64,000 bases of DNA from Halosaccharopolyspora lacisalsi (GTDB taxonomy: Bacteria > Actinomycetota > Actinomycetes > Mycobacteriales > Pseudonocardiaceae), in NCBI RefSeq assembly GCF_014137975.1, contig NZ_JACGWZ010000004.1, positions 372,001 to 436,000 of the forward strand, read 5' to 3'. Both the position numbers and the translations under genes were made by a program. Below are positions 51,773-60,495 of this stretch, one piece after another. Within the stretch, counting starts at the first letter, position 1, and each line of letters begins with the position of its first letter. The notes below the pieces were generated by a model. The model worked only from the letters and a program-made list of their open reading frames with translations, did no database searches and was not told the DNA's origin.

Positions 51773-52528
51773 ATGAGTAAGCGGTTCGACGGTCGGGTGG
51801 CGATCGTGACGGGTGCGAGCCGGGGAATCGGGTTCGGTGTGGCCGAGCGCCTCGTCTCCGAGGGCGCCAGGGTGTGCCTGACCGCGCGCAAGCCGGAGGC
51901 GCTGGACGAGGCGGTGGAAAGCCTCGGCGGATCCGAGCACGCGATCGCCGTGTCGGGCAAGGGCGACGACACCGAGCACCAGCGTGCGGCTGTCGAGCGC
52001 ACCGTGGAGTCGTTCGGCCGGGTGGACATGCTGGTCAACAACACAGGCATCAACCCCACCTACGGTCCGCTGGTCGAGTTGGACCACGGTGCCGCGCGCA
52101 AGATGTTCGAGGTCAACGCGCTCGCCGCGCTGTCGTGGACCCAGCAGGTGTACCGGGCGTGGATGGCCGACAACGGCGGCGCTGTGCTGAACATGTCCTC
52201 GGTGGGAGCGCAGAAACCGGCGCCCGGTATCGGCTTCTACGGCGCGACCAAGGCCATGCTCTCCCACATCACCCAGGAGCTGGCCGTGGAGCTGGCCCCG
52301 GACATCCGGGTCAACGGGCTGGCTCCGGCCGTGGTCAAGACGCAGTTCGCCAGCGCCCTGTACGAGGACAACGAGCAGGAGGTCGCCTCCCAGTACCCGA
52401 TGGGCCGGCTGGGAGTCCCCTCCGACGTAGCCGGGGCTGCCGCGTTCCTGCTCTCCGACGAGGCCTCGTGGGTGACCGGTCAGATCGTCACCCTCGACGG
52501 CGGTGTCACCCTCACCGGAGGTGTCTAG
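51773..52528 (+). CDS. SDR-family oxidoreductase (first of two)
   Basis: This is a 251-residue classical short-chain dehydrogenase. Cofactor motif VAIVTGASRGIGFGVAERL, NNTGINPTYGP, catalytic Ser in LNMSSVGAQKPAPG and Tyr-Lys in GFYGATKAMLSHITQE, and SDR C-terminus ASWVTGQIVTLDGGVTLTGG are visible. VCLTARKPEAL after the first turn suggests NADP(H). It probably oxidises a hydroxyacyl or alcohol intermediate made from the ligase product. It sits 51 bp after the synthetase and directly abuts the next SDR gene. Confidence 0.88.
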   Translation: MSKRFDGRVAIVTGASRGIGFGVAERLVSEGARVCLTARKPEALDEAVESLGGSEHAIAVSGKGDDTEHQRAAVERTVESFGRVDMLVNNTGINPTYGPLVELDHGAARKMFEVNALAALSWTQQVYRAWMADNGGAVLNMSSVGAQKPAPGIGFYGATKAMLSHITQELAVELAPDIRVNGLAPAVVKTQFASALYEDNEQEVASQYPMGRLGVPSDVAGAAAFLLSDEASWVTGQIVTLDGGVTLTGGV

Positions 52529-53299
52529 ATGCGGTTGGCCGAGGCGGTCGTGGTGGTCACCGGTGCCGGAAACGGCATCGGCGCCGCCATGAGCAGGCGG
52601 TTCGCCGCCGAAGGCGCGACGGTGGTGGTCAACGACCTCGATGCCGACGCGGCCCGTCGGGTCGCCGCCGACACCGGTGGACTGGCCGTACCCGGGGACG
52701 CCTCCGGCGAGGCCGGAGTGCGTGAGCTGGTGCGGACGGCGCTCGATCACCACGGGCGCATCGACGTGTTCTGCGCCAACGCCGGGGTGGCCTCCGGCGG
52801 TGGTCCGGAAGTCCCCGACGAAGTGTGGGACCGGGCGTGGGAACTCAACGTGATGGGTCACGTTCGTGCCGCGCGCGAGGTGCTGCCGCACTGGCTGGAG
52901 CGGGGTGGCGGGCACTTCCTGGCCACCGTCTCGGCCGCGGGATTGCTGACGATGCTCGGTGCGGCACCGTATTCGGTGACCAAGCACGCCGCGCTCGGTT
53001 TCGCCGAGTGGCTGTCGGTGACCTACGCCGACCGGGGTGTCACCGTTCAGGCGCTGTGCCCGCAGGGGGTGCGCACGGACATGCTCGGCAACAGCGGGGA
53101 GGCCGGAGAGCGCTTGCTGGCCGCCGACGCCGTCGAGCCCGAGCAGGTGGCCGACGAGGTCGCGGCCGCGCTCGGAGACGATCACTTCCTGATCCTGCCC
53201 CACGCCGATGTCGCCCGCATGTACGCGCGACGTGCCGAGGACCCCGATCGCTGGCAGGCCGGGATGCGCAAGCTCCAGCACCACTTGGACCACGGTTGA
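52529..53299 (+). CDS. SDR-family oxidoreductase (second of two)
   Basis: This is a 256-residue classical SDR. VVVVTGAGNGIGAAMSRRFA and VVVNDLDADAARRVAADTGG (Asp after beta-2, NAD preference), CANAGVASGGGPEV, ATVSAAGLLTMLGAAPYSVT with the catalytic Ser, and YSVTKHAALGFAEWLSVTYA with Tyr-Lys. The ATG directly follows the TAG of the preceding gene. The two SDRs are not close copies, so they probably catalyse different steps. An operator for the TetR regulator lies just after the stop. Confidence 0.88.
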   Translation: MRLAEAVVVVTGAGNGIGAAMSRRFAAEGATVVVNDLDADAARRVAADTGGLAVPGDASGEAGVRELVRTALDHHGRIDVFCANAGVASGGGPEVPDEVWDRAWELNVMGHVRAAREVLPHWLERGGGHFLATVSAAGLLTMLGAAPYSVTKHAALGFAEWLSVTYADRGVTVQALCPQGVRTDMLGNSGEAGERLLAADAVEPEQVADEVAAALGDDHFLILPHADVARMYARRAEDPDRWQAGMRKLQHHLDHG

Positions 53300-53315
53300 G
53301 CTCGGCTGTCCCGAG

Positions 53316-53329
53316 ACCGACCGGTCGGT
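53316..53329. promoter_or_regulatory. TetR operator 2 (regulator gene)
   Basis: ACCGACCGGTCGGT, a perfect 14-bp palindrome 12 bp upstream of the TetR gene start. Implies autoregulation. Confidence 0.78.
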
Positions 53330-53341
53330 ACTCTGGTTGGG

Positions 53342-53962
53342 ATGAAGGACGAGGAAACGACGATGACACGGGCTCGTACCGGCGACACCGGTGACGAGCC
53401 GGTACCGCAGCGCTTGTTGAGGGTGGCCACCCGGCTTTTCGCCGAGCGGGGGTTCGAGGTCACCTCGGTGCAGCAGATCGTGGACGAGGCCGGGGTGACC
53501 AAGGGGGCCATGTACCACTACTTCGGCTCCAAGGACGACCTGCTCTCCGAGATATACGGGCGCGTGCTGCGCGTGCAGATGGCACGGATGGAGGAGGCCG
53601 CCAACAGCACGGGGCCGGTGTGGCAGCGGTTGCACTCCGTGGCCGCCGACGTGGTGGCCACGACCGTGGCCAACCTGGACGACACGGTGATCTTCTTCCG
53701 GTCGATGCACCTGCTGCATCCGGACAAGCAGACAGAGGTGCGCGCCGAGCGGCGTCGCTACCACGAGCGGGTTCGCGAACTGATCGCGGAAGGGCAGCGC
53801 ACGGGGGTCTTCCGCGACGACAAGCCGGCCGATCTCGTGGTCGACTACTTCTTCGGCGCCGTGCACCACCTGGGCACCTGGTTCAACAACGAGGGCGAGC
53901 TCAGCGGGGAGCGGGTCGGGGAGCATTTCGCGGATCTGCTGCTGGACTCCCTGCGCCCCTGA
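53342..53962 (+). CDS. TetR-family transcriptional regulator
   Basis: This is a 206-residue repressor. The HTH is QRLLRVATRLFAERGFEVTS and VQQIVDEAGVTKGAMYHYFG, then a ligand-binding helical domain ending YFFGAVHHLGTWFNNEGELS. ATG 53342 is followed by a second Met eight codons later. It lies between the SDR and quinone oxidoreductase genes, and three palindromic boxes of one consensus stand before the ligase, itself and the oxidoreductase. The ligand is likely an acyl-CoA, as for FadR/PaaR-type TetR proteins, but that is inference. Confidence 0.9.
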   Translation: MKDEETTMTRARTGDTGDEPVPQRLLRVATRLFAERGFEVTSVQQIVDEAGVTKGAMYHYFGSKDDLLSEIYGRVLRVQMARMEEAANSTGPVWQRLHSVAADVVATTVANLDDTVIFFRSMHLLHPDKQTEVRAERRRYHERVRELIAEGQRTGVFRDDKPADLVVDYFFGAVHHLGTWFNNEGELSGERVGEHFADLLLDSLRP

Positions 53963-53997
53963 GGAACGCTGTACAGCGCGGGAGGCACGAGGTAGCG

Positions 53998-54011
53998 TAC
54001 CGACCAGTCGG
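53998..54011. promoter_or_regulatory. TetR operator 3 (quinone oxidoreductase gene)
   Basis: ACCGACCAGTCGGT, 17 bp before the GTG start of the oxidoreductase gene: the same spacing as operator 1. Confidence 0.76.
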
Positions 54012-54028
54012 TATCAAGGAGGTGGCTT

Positions 54029-55015
54029 GTGCGGGGATGGCAGTTGCACGAGTTGGGGCAGCCGCAGGACGTGCTGCGCTTCGAGGAGCAGCCGGATCCG
54101 CGGCCGGCGGCGGGTCAGGTGCTGGTCCGCGTGCTGGCGAGTCCCGTCAACTTCCCGGACGTGCTGCTGTGCCGCGGGGAGTACCAGCTCAAGCCCTCGC
54201 TGCCCTTCACCCCCGGGGTCGAGCTCTGCGGCGAGGTGGTCGAGGTGGGGGACGAGGTCACCGGACTGACGCCGGGTGACCGGGTCGTCGGCGGTGCCGA
54301 CCTGCCCGCGGGCGGTTTCGCGGAATTCGCCCTGATGGAGGCCAAGCGAACCTTTCCCGCTCCCCGGGCGTTGTCGGACGCCGAGGCCGGCTCCCTGTTC
54401 ATCGGGTACCAGACGGGATGGTTCGGCCTGCACCGCCGTGCCGGCATCCAGCCGGGGGAGACACTGCTCGTGCACGCGGCGGCCGGCGGTGTCGGCAGTG
54501 CCGCGATCCAGCTGGGCAAGGCGGCCGGGGCAACGGTGATCGGCGTCGTCGGTGGCGCTGGCAAGGCAGCAGTGGCCCGCGAGCTCGGTGCCGATGTCGT
54601 CGTGGATCGTCACGAGGAGGACTTCGTCGACGTGGTCAAAAGCCACACCGGCGGTCGTGGCGCCGACGTCGTCTACGATCCCGTCGGGGGCGACACCTAC
54701 ACGCGGTCGACGAAGTGCATCGCTTTCGAGGGACGCATCCTGATCATCGGATTCGCCGGGGGCACGATCCCGACACCGGGACTGAACCACGCGCTGATCA
54801 AGAACTACTCGATCGTCGGCCTGCACTGGGGGCTGTACAACGATCGCGATCCGCAAGCGGTCCGGCGCGCCCACGACGACCTCTCGCGCCTGGCCGATGA
54901 AGGTGCGATACGCCCGCTGGTCAGCGAACGGGTGAGCCTGGAGGGGCTGGCCGACGGGGTGCAGCGCGTCGGGGACGGCGAGACCGTCGGCCGCGTCGTC
55001 TACGCGGCGGAGTGA
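54029..55015 (+). CDS. NADPH:quinone oxidoreductase-like MDR protein
   Basis: This is a 328-residue medium-chain dehydrogenase/reductase of the zinc-free quinone oxidoreductase type. VLASPVNFPDVLLCRGEYQL and PFTPGVELCGEVVEVGDEV form the GroES-like domain; LLVHAAAGGVGSAAIQLGKA is the nucleotide-binding loop, and GGRGADVVYDPVGGDTYTRS follows. No structural or catalytic zinc cysteines are visible. GTG 54029 with a strong AAGGAGGTGG. It is the last member of the TetR regulon and may act as an enoyl reductase on an acyl intermediate. The 220 bp after it hold nothing I recognise. Confidence 0.87.
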   Translation: MRGWQLHELGQPQDVLRFEEQPDPRPAAGQVLVRVLASPVNFPDVLLCRGEYQLKPSLPFTPGVELCGEVVEVGDEVTGLTPGDRVVGGADLPAGGFAEFALMEAKRTFPAPRALSDAEAGSLFIGYQTGWFGLHRRAGIQPGETLLVHAAAGGVGSAAIQLGKAAGATVIGVVGGAGKAAVARELGADVVVDRHEEDFVDVVKSHTGGRGADVVYDPVGGDTYTRSTKCIAFEGRILIIGFAGGTIPTPGLNHALIKNYSIVGLHWGLYNDRDPQAVRRAHDDLSRLADEGAIRPLVSERVSLEGLADGVQRVGDGETVGRVVYAAE

Positions 55016-55235
55016 CTCGGCGACCCCCGTAATCCTCGTCCCATCGAGTGGGCACGCGTCGGTGAAGTCGGTCGCAGCGGTCGACTCCCGAGGGGAGGGC
55101 CTCTTCCGCGTGGTCGTCAACTGGCAGGAGCCGGACACGTGGGTGACACTGCCGGAGGTGGTCAGCCGCTGCGCTCCGGGGTGACACGGACCGCGTGAGC
55201 CGGGCGGGCGATCTCCGAACGCCCGGAGGTGCTCG

Positions 55236-56762
55236 ATGAGTGGTGAGTACGACTACGTGGCCGTGGGAGGGGGCTCGGCCGGAGCCGTCGTGGCGGCTCG
55301 CCTCGCGGAGGACGAACGGTTCAGGGTCTGCCTGGTCGAGGCGGGTCCTTCCGACGAAGGCAGACCCGAGCTCCTCGAACTCCAGCGCTGGCCCGAACTG
55401 CTGCACACGACCTACGACTACGCCATCGAGCCGCGGGAACGCGGCAACGGCGAGATCCGCCAGAGCCGGGGACGTGTGCTGGGTGGAAGCGGTTCACACC
55501 ACATCTGCCAGGCCTGGCGGGCTCCGGATGACGACCTGCGCGCGGGGGAGGAACACGGAGCCGAGGGGGTGGGGGACACAGGGGACGCGCCCCTGCTTCG
55601 AACGGGTCTTCGAACGCGCGGGGATCGGGTACGACTCGCCGGACGACGCGGCACGGGCCTTCATCGAGGCCGGCGAGCAGGCGGACAGCACCGGACGCCC
55701 CATGGAGGCCGACGCCGAACGGGAAGGCGGGGGGCGGGGCGCGGTCAAAGCTCGCGACGGTGTGCGGCGGCCGAGCTCGGTCGCCTACCTGCATCCCCTC
55801 TCGGGACCGCCCGACAACCTGACCGTCCTGACCGACACGCAGGCCCTGCGGCTGCGTGTCGACGACGGGGGCGAGGTCGACGGTGTGGAGACGAGCCGCG
55901 GGCCCTGCGTGCTCGCCACGAGATCGTCCTGGCGTGCGGCGTTTTCGACTCCCCCATGATGCTGATGTTGTCGGGCATCGGACCCGCCGAGCGGCTGCGG
56001 GAAGTGGGACTTCCCGTGCGGGCCGATCTGCCCGTGGGCAAGAACCTGCTGGACCACCCGGAGGGCGGTGTCGTCTATCGGACGACGCGGCCGATCCACC
56101 AGCCGGAGAAGTCCTACCGCGACGCGGTGCTGCTGGCGAACGCACCCGGGAGCACCTCGGCCCTGCCCGACCCGATGATGTGGTTCTTCTCGGGACACGT
56201 GGAGGAGCTCACGGCCAGGAACGGTCGGGAGCCCCGCCCGACCCCGGAGGGGCTGACCACCTTCTCCCCGGAATCCGACGCCACGCGTCCCCGAAGCGTG
56301 GGCGAGGTGACGCTGCGCTCTGCCGAGCCCGCCGACTCCCCGCGGACCGACCCCCGCTACTCCACCGATCCCGAGGGCTTCGACGAGCGGATGATGCCGG
56401 GAGGTCTCGAACTCGCTCGCCGCGTCGCCGAGGAGTCGGCCCTCGCCTCCTGGGTCGACGACGGGATCGCTCCCGGGCGGGAGGCCCAGGACGACGAGGA
56501 GCTGCCCCGCTACGCGCGCACGACCTCATACACCGCTTACCACCCCGCCGGGACGTGTCGGACGGGCGCGCCCGACGACGCTCGCACGTTCGTCGACCCG
56601 CAGCTCCGCGTGCACGGGACGCGGCGGCTGCGCGTGGCCGATGCCTCCGTCTTTCCCACGCTGCCGGCGGTTAACCCCAACATCACCTGCATGATGGTCG
56701 GCGAGCGGTGCGCCGACCTGATCCGGAACCGGCAGGGGGCCCGAGAGGAGGGGGCGCGATGA
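55236..56762 (+). pseudogene. GMC oxidoreductase interrupted by two compensating frameshifts
   Basis: This is a choline-dehydrogenase-like FAD enzyme. The N-terminus YVAVGGGSAGAVVAARLAED (FAD motif) and GRVLGGSGSHHICQAWRAP are in one frame. From about 55565 the homology moves to another frame (GTRPCFERVFERAGIGYDSP, SSVAYLHPLSGPPDNLTVLT) and returns near 55900 to the first frame (HEIVLACGVFDSPMMLMLSG). The C-terminus has YTAYHPAGTCRTG with the catalytic His and NPNITCMMVGERCADLI. The first shift lies in a G5 run at 55565-55569: removing one G restores the frame. The uninterrupted frame across 55236-56762 would encode about 110 wrong residues in the middle. It is a true lesion or a sequence error. 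It precedes an aldehyde dehydrogenase that would oxidise its product. Confidence 0.8.
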
Positions 56763-58216
56763 GTGTGGACGCCGTCGACTACGGCATGTATGTCGCAGGA
56801 GCCTGGACCGAGAGCGATTCCGGGGCCCGCATGGAGGCGGTGAGCCCCGCGACGGGGGAACGGATCGGGAGCGTTCCGGAGGGCACTCGTCAGGACGTGC
56901 GGCGCGCGGTGACCGCGGCCGACGAGGCCGCCGTGAAGTGGGGGCAGCGCTCGGCGTTCGAGCGCTCCGCCGTGATGAGACGAGCCGCCGAAATCGTCGA
57001 GCGGCGTCGCGAGGACCTCGCCCGCACCCTCAGCCTCGACCAGGGCAAGCCGCTGTCGACCGAGTCCTACGGCGAGGTGGACGAGCTCATCGAGTACTTC
57101 GAACTGGCCGCCGCCGACGCGATCCGCTTGGAAGGGTCCATGCCTCCTTCGGTGGACGCCGACAAGCGTGCGCTGCTCTACCGCGTTCCACGGGGGGTGG
57201 TCGGCGTGATCTCACCGTGGAACTGGCCCTACACCATGCCGGGTGAGTTGCTGATCCCGGCTTTGGCCTGCGGTAACACCGTCGTGTGGACACCGGCGCC
57301 GTCCACGTCGGTCTGCGCGGTCAAGCTCGCGGAGTGCCTGGTGGAGGCCGGACTGCCGGACGGGGTCTTCAACATGGTGACCGGTCCCGGCGCCGAGGTC
57401 GGTGACGAGGTCGCGGCCAACCCCGGAACGCAGGCCCTCGGCTTCATCGGCTCCATCGAGACCGGTCGGCACGTGGCCGCGCGCGGGGCGGGCAAGGCGC
57501 TGCTGCTGGAAATGGGCGGGAACGGTCCGGTCGTGGTGCTCGACGACGCCGATCTCGACGCGGCCGTCGAGGCCAGCCTCGACTCCGCCTTTCTCGGAGC
57601 CGGGCAAAGCTGCACGGCCGGCGAGCGCTTCATGATCCAGGAACGGATCTACGACGACTACCTCGAACGACTCACCGCCGCGGTCGAACGCCGGATCCGG
57701 CTCGGCGACCCGTTCGACTCGGAAACCACCCTCGGTCCGCTGAACAACGAGCCGACGGCGTCCAAGATGGACCGCCATGTCGCCGACGCCCTGGACCGGG
57801 GTGCTCAGCTCCGCGTCGGTGGGAGTCGTGCGGAGGGCTTCCCGACGCGGCTCTACTATCCGGCCACCGTGCTCGCCGGGGTGACCGGTGAGATGGAGGT
57901 GGCTCGGGAGGAGACGTTCGGTCCGGTGGTCCCCGCGGTCGCCATCGCCGACGAGCAGGAAGCGATCGACACCGTCAACGCTTCACCGCACGGCCTGCTC
58001 TCGGCCGTGTTCACCGATGACCTGCGGCGCGGACTGCGCTTCGCCGAGTCGATCAGGACCGGATGGGTCAACATCAACGCCTCCTCCAACCACTGGGAGA
58101 GTCACCTGCCCTTCGGCGGACGTGCCGGAGCGCTCTCGGGGACCGGACGTGTCGGGGGGCGCTACCCGATGGAGACCTTCACCGAACTGAAAACCGTCAT
58201 CGTGAATCTGGGATAG
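56759..58216 (+). CDS. Aldehyde dehydrogenase
   Basis: This is a 485-residue NAD(P)-dependent aldehyde dehydrogenase. GVVGVISPWNWPYTMPGELL opens the Rossmann part; the general base Glu is in KALLLEMGGNGPVVVLDDAD; the nucleophilic Cys is in FLGAGQSCTAGERFMIQERI; EETFGPVVPAVAIADEQEAI and the C-terminal SHLPFGGRAGALSGTG complete the family pattern. ATG 56759 overlaps the GMC stop (ATGA). The pair converts an alcohol via aldehyde to acid, as in choline-to-betaine pathways, though the substrate is not proved. Confidence 0.9.
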   Translation: MSVDAVDYGMYVAGAWTESDSGARMEAVSPATGERIGSVPEGTRQDVRRAVTAADEAAVKWGQRSAFERSAVMRRAAEIVERRREDLARTLSLDQGKPLSTESYGEVDELIEYFELAAADAIRLEGSMPPSVDADKRALLYRVPRGVVGVISPWNWPYTMPGELLIPALACGNTVVWTPAPSTSVCAVKLAECLVEAGLPDGVFNMVTGPGAEVGDEVAANPGTQALGFIGSIETGRHVAARGAGKALLLEMGGNGPVVVLDDADLDAAVEASLDSAFLGAGQSCTAGERFMIQERIYDDYLERLTAAVERRIRLGDPFDSETTLGPLNNEPTASKMDRHVADALDRGAQLRVGGSRAEGFPTRLYYPATVLAGVTGEMEVAREETFGPVVPAVAIADEQEAIDTVNASPHGLLSAVFTDDLRRGLRFAESIRTGWVNINASSNHWESHLPFGGRAGALSGTGRVGGRYPMETFTELKTVIVNLG

Positions 58217-58234
58217 CTTCCGGAGGGGGCGGAC

Positions 58235-58444
58235 ATGGCGAGTACCGACGGCGGGGCGAGCGCCGGGGACCAGGATCCGCGGGGCGAGGAGGCTTTCGAG
58301 CGGGAACTGGAGCGCCGGCTGGGAACGATCGAGTCACCGGAATACCGGGATCCGGCCAGGGAGGATCTCCCGCTCTCCGAAATGGTCGTTTTCACGATTC
58401 TCTCCGCTGTCGTCGTCGTCCTCGTTCACCTGTGGGGTTACTAG
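58235..58444 (+). CDS. Small single-helix membrane protein, 69 aa
   Basis: This is a 69-residue protein. A charged, acidic cytoplasmic part (RGEEAFERELERRLGTIESP) is followed by one C-terminal helix, MVVFTILSAVVVVLVHLWGY. It starts 18 bp after the aldehyde dehydrogenase with GGAGGGG upstream, and its TAG is directly followed by the ATG of the NCS1 permease. The tight fit suggests a transporter accessory subunit. No named family recognised. Confidence 0.72.
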   Translation: MASTDGGASAGDQDPRGEEAFERELERRLGTIESPEYRDPAREDLPLSEMVVFTILSAVVVVLVHLWGY

Positions 58445-59887
58445 ATGCCGTCGAAAGAGAACCGACACGCGCACGAGGTGGAGAGCGAATTCACCAACCT
58501 GCCGATCCTCGCTCGGGAACGGCTCTGGGGTGCCTTCGACTTCACCTCGGTGATGACCGGACTCGGGATCGCCACCTGGGCGTTCATCGTCGGTGCTTCG
58601 ACGGCGCTGTACGTGGGGGCCGAAGCCGGGATCGCGAGTACGGTCATCGGCAACTTGGTTTCCTGCGGGCTGGTCGTACTGGCCGCCTGCATCCCCACGG
58701 CGAAGTACGGCGTCGAGCAGGCCACGCTCTTTCGGAGCGTTTTCGGGGTGAACGGGGCCCGGGTCGTCTTCCTGATCGCCGTCACCCTCGTATGGCTCGG
58801 CTGGAACTGCGTTCTGGGGCTCATGTTCAGCCGTTCCGCGGTCAACATCGTGAACGCGATCTTCTTCACGGGGATCGGCAGAAACAGTCTGGTCGTGACG
58901 CTGCTGGGAATAGTGGGTTTCCTGATCGCGTGGTTCGTGGTGGTCAAGGGTCCGGTGTCGATCAAGTGGTTCAACAGGATCGTGGCGCCGGGACTCGCGG
59001 TGGTGACGATACTGCTGCTCGTCTTCGTCCTCGCCCAGCGTCCCTGGAGCGAGATCGCCGCGGCACCCGCTCTCGAACCTTTCGGGGACAGGACCGTCAA
59101 CTACACGTTGGGAATCGAGCTCGGTCTGGCCACCGGCTTCGGCTGGTGGGGAGTGATCGGGAACCTCTCCCGGCTGGCGAGCAACCAGCGCGTGGCTTTC
59201 TACGGCAGCATGGTGGGACTCTTCCTCTTCGCGGTCCCGGCCTACGTGGCCGGTCTGCTCTCCGCGCTCGCTCTCGGCGACGCCGACCCGACGGCGTGGA
59301 TGGTCCCGGTCGCGGGGCCGGTGCTGGGCGTCATCGCCCTGTTGTTCGTCGCCTTCGCCAACGTCACCAGTGTCACCAGCACCGTCTACACGACCTGCCT
59401 CGCGCTGCGCTTGACCGGCGGTCGACTCTTTCACCGCATGGCCTGGGTCACGGTCACCGGTCTCTTCCTGCTGGCTCCCGCCATCGCCGCCTTCTTCCCC
59501 GCCTTCGTCTTCAACAGCATCGCCAATCTGCTGGCCTGGTCCGCCATCGCGTTCGCCCCGCTGGTGGGGATCCACCTGGTGGACTTCTACGTCCTGCGCC
59601 GCCGGGTGCTGAACGTGCGGGCCTGCTACGACGAGAGCCCGGGTTCGGGCTATTCCTTCTGGAAGGGATGGAATCCGGCGGCGACCGTCGGGCTGGGGGT
59701 GGGTGCGCTCGTGTACATCCTGCTGTTGAACCCCTCCAGCTTCGCCCACGCGGACGTCTTCCAGTTCGTCAGCGCCTCGATCCCCGCGCTTCTGGTGGGC
59801 GGTGCTGTTCATTTCATCCTGACCAAGCTGATCGTCCAGCCCGCGGGCAAGGGCGATTACGGCGCGCTGGAACGGCCGGGATCGTGA
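58445..59887 (+). CDS. NCS1-family nucleobase/cation symporter-type permease
   Basis: This is a 480-residue inner-membrane transporter with twelve predicted helices. The N-terminus TNLPILARERLWGAFDFTSV and GLGIATWAFIVGASTALYVG, then TAKYGVEQATLFRSVFGVNG, fit the NCS1 (cytosine/purine/allantoin) family; LATGFGWWGVIGNLSRLASN and SVTSTVYTTCLALRLTGG are later signatures. Substrates of NCS1 include purines, pyrimidines, hydantoins and vitamins. The context with GMC and aldehyde dehydrogenases suggests uptake of the compound they oxidise, which may be outside the classical range. Confidence 0.88.
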   Translation: MPSKENRHAHEVESEFTNLPILARERLWGAFDFTSVMTGLGIATWAFIVGASTALYVGAEAGIASTVIGNLVSCGLVVLAACIPTAKYGVEQATLFRSVFGVNGARVVFLIAVTLVWLGWNCVLGLMFSRSAVNIVNAIFFTGIGRNSLVVTLLGIVGFLIAWFVVVKGPVSIKWFNRIVAPGLAVVTILLLVFVLAQRPWSEIAAAPALEPFGDRTVNYTLGIELGLATGFGWWGVIGNLSRLASNQRVAFYGSMVGLFLFAVPAYVAGLLSALALGDADPTAWMVPVAGPVLGVIALLFVAFANVTSVTSTVYTTCLALRLTGGRLFHRMAWVTVTGLFLLAPAIAAFFPAFVFNSIANLLAWSAIAFAPLVGIHLVDFYVLRRRVLNVRACYDESPGSGYSFWKGWNPAATVGLGVGALVYILLLNPSSFAHADVFQFVSASIPALLVGGAVHFILTKLIVQPAGKGDYGALERPGS

Positions 59888-59911
59888 GGTGCTTTCGACC
59901 TGCAGTGGACG

Positions 59912-59961
59912 TGGTGAACGCGTCGTTCCGGCGTCACACCACCGGAACGACGCGTTCACCA
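59912..59961. terminator. Strong bidirectional terminator between convergent operons
   Basis: A perfect 20-bp stem (left arm 59912-59931, right arm 59942-59961) with a 10-nt loop lies between the NCS1 permease and the convergent MaoC gene. Among the longest perfect hairpins in the window. Confidence 0.85.
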
Positions 59962-59998
59962 TCGAGCCGACAACCACGATCCGGCCGAAAGACCTCGG

Positions 59999-60451
59999 TC
60001 AGAAGGCCAGGCGGGACAGCACCTCGGCGACGCAGGCGGGTTTGTCGGAGCCTTCGATGGCCACCGTGGTGGCGAGCGTGAGCTGCACGGACTCACCCGC
60101 CTGGGTGACGTCGGCGAGCTCGGTGTGCGCGCAGACCCGTGAGCCCACGAGCACCGGGCTGGGGAAGCGGACCTTGTTCAAACCGTAGTTGATCCCCATG
60201 CGCACGCCCTCGAAGCGGTAGATCTCCGCGTTGAGGGCGCTGACCAGGCTCAGCGTCAGGAAGCCGTGGGCGATCGGGCCGCCGAACGGCCCCTGGGCGG
60301 CGCGCTCGGGATCGACGTGGATCCACTGGTGATCGTCGGTGGCCGCGGCGAACTGGTCGACCTGCTGCTGGGTGATGGTGCGCCATTCGCTGCTGCCCAG
60401 TTTCTCGCCCTTGGCCGCGTGGATTTGTTCGGCGTTGGCGAATACTCGCAT
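59999..60451 (-). CDS. MaoC-like (R)-enoyl-CoA hydratase
   Basis: This is a 150-residue single hotdog MaoC dehydratase. The catalytic Asp-His pair is in TDDHQWIHVDPERA, followed by GPIAHGFLTLSLVSALNAEI and NYGLNKVRFPSPVLVGSRV. ATG 60451 gives the family N-terminus (MRVFANAEQIHA); the frame stays open far upstream without homology. It is the last gene of a leftward operon of three acyl-CoA dehydrogenases and hydrates the enoyl-CoA they would produce. Confidence 0.88.
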   Translation of the reverse strand: MRVFANAEQIHAAKGEKLGSSEWRTITQQQVDQFAAATDDHQWIHVDPERAAQGPFGGPIAHGFLTLSLVSALNAEIYRFEGVRMGINYGLNKVRFPSPVLVGSRVCAHTELADVTQAGESVQLTLATTVAIEGSDKPACVAEVLSRLAF

Positions 60452-60495
60452 CGAGGAATCCCTTTGCTCTTCGAGTTTCACGGGTACGGGGAAAG

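Noticed and set aside
50618-53926. Very long minus-strand open frame (about 1100 codons) across the synthetase/SDR/TetR genes
   Set aside because: Antisense to well-supported genes, His/Gly/Arg/Val-rich translation without domains; an effect of high GC at third positions.
55081-55184. Possible remnant gene between the MDR and GMC genes
   Set aside because: A short open stretch ending TGA, without recognisable family or ribosome site.
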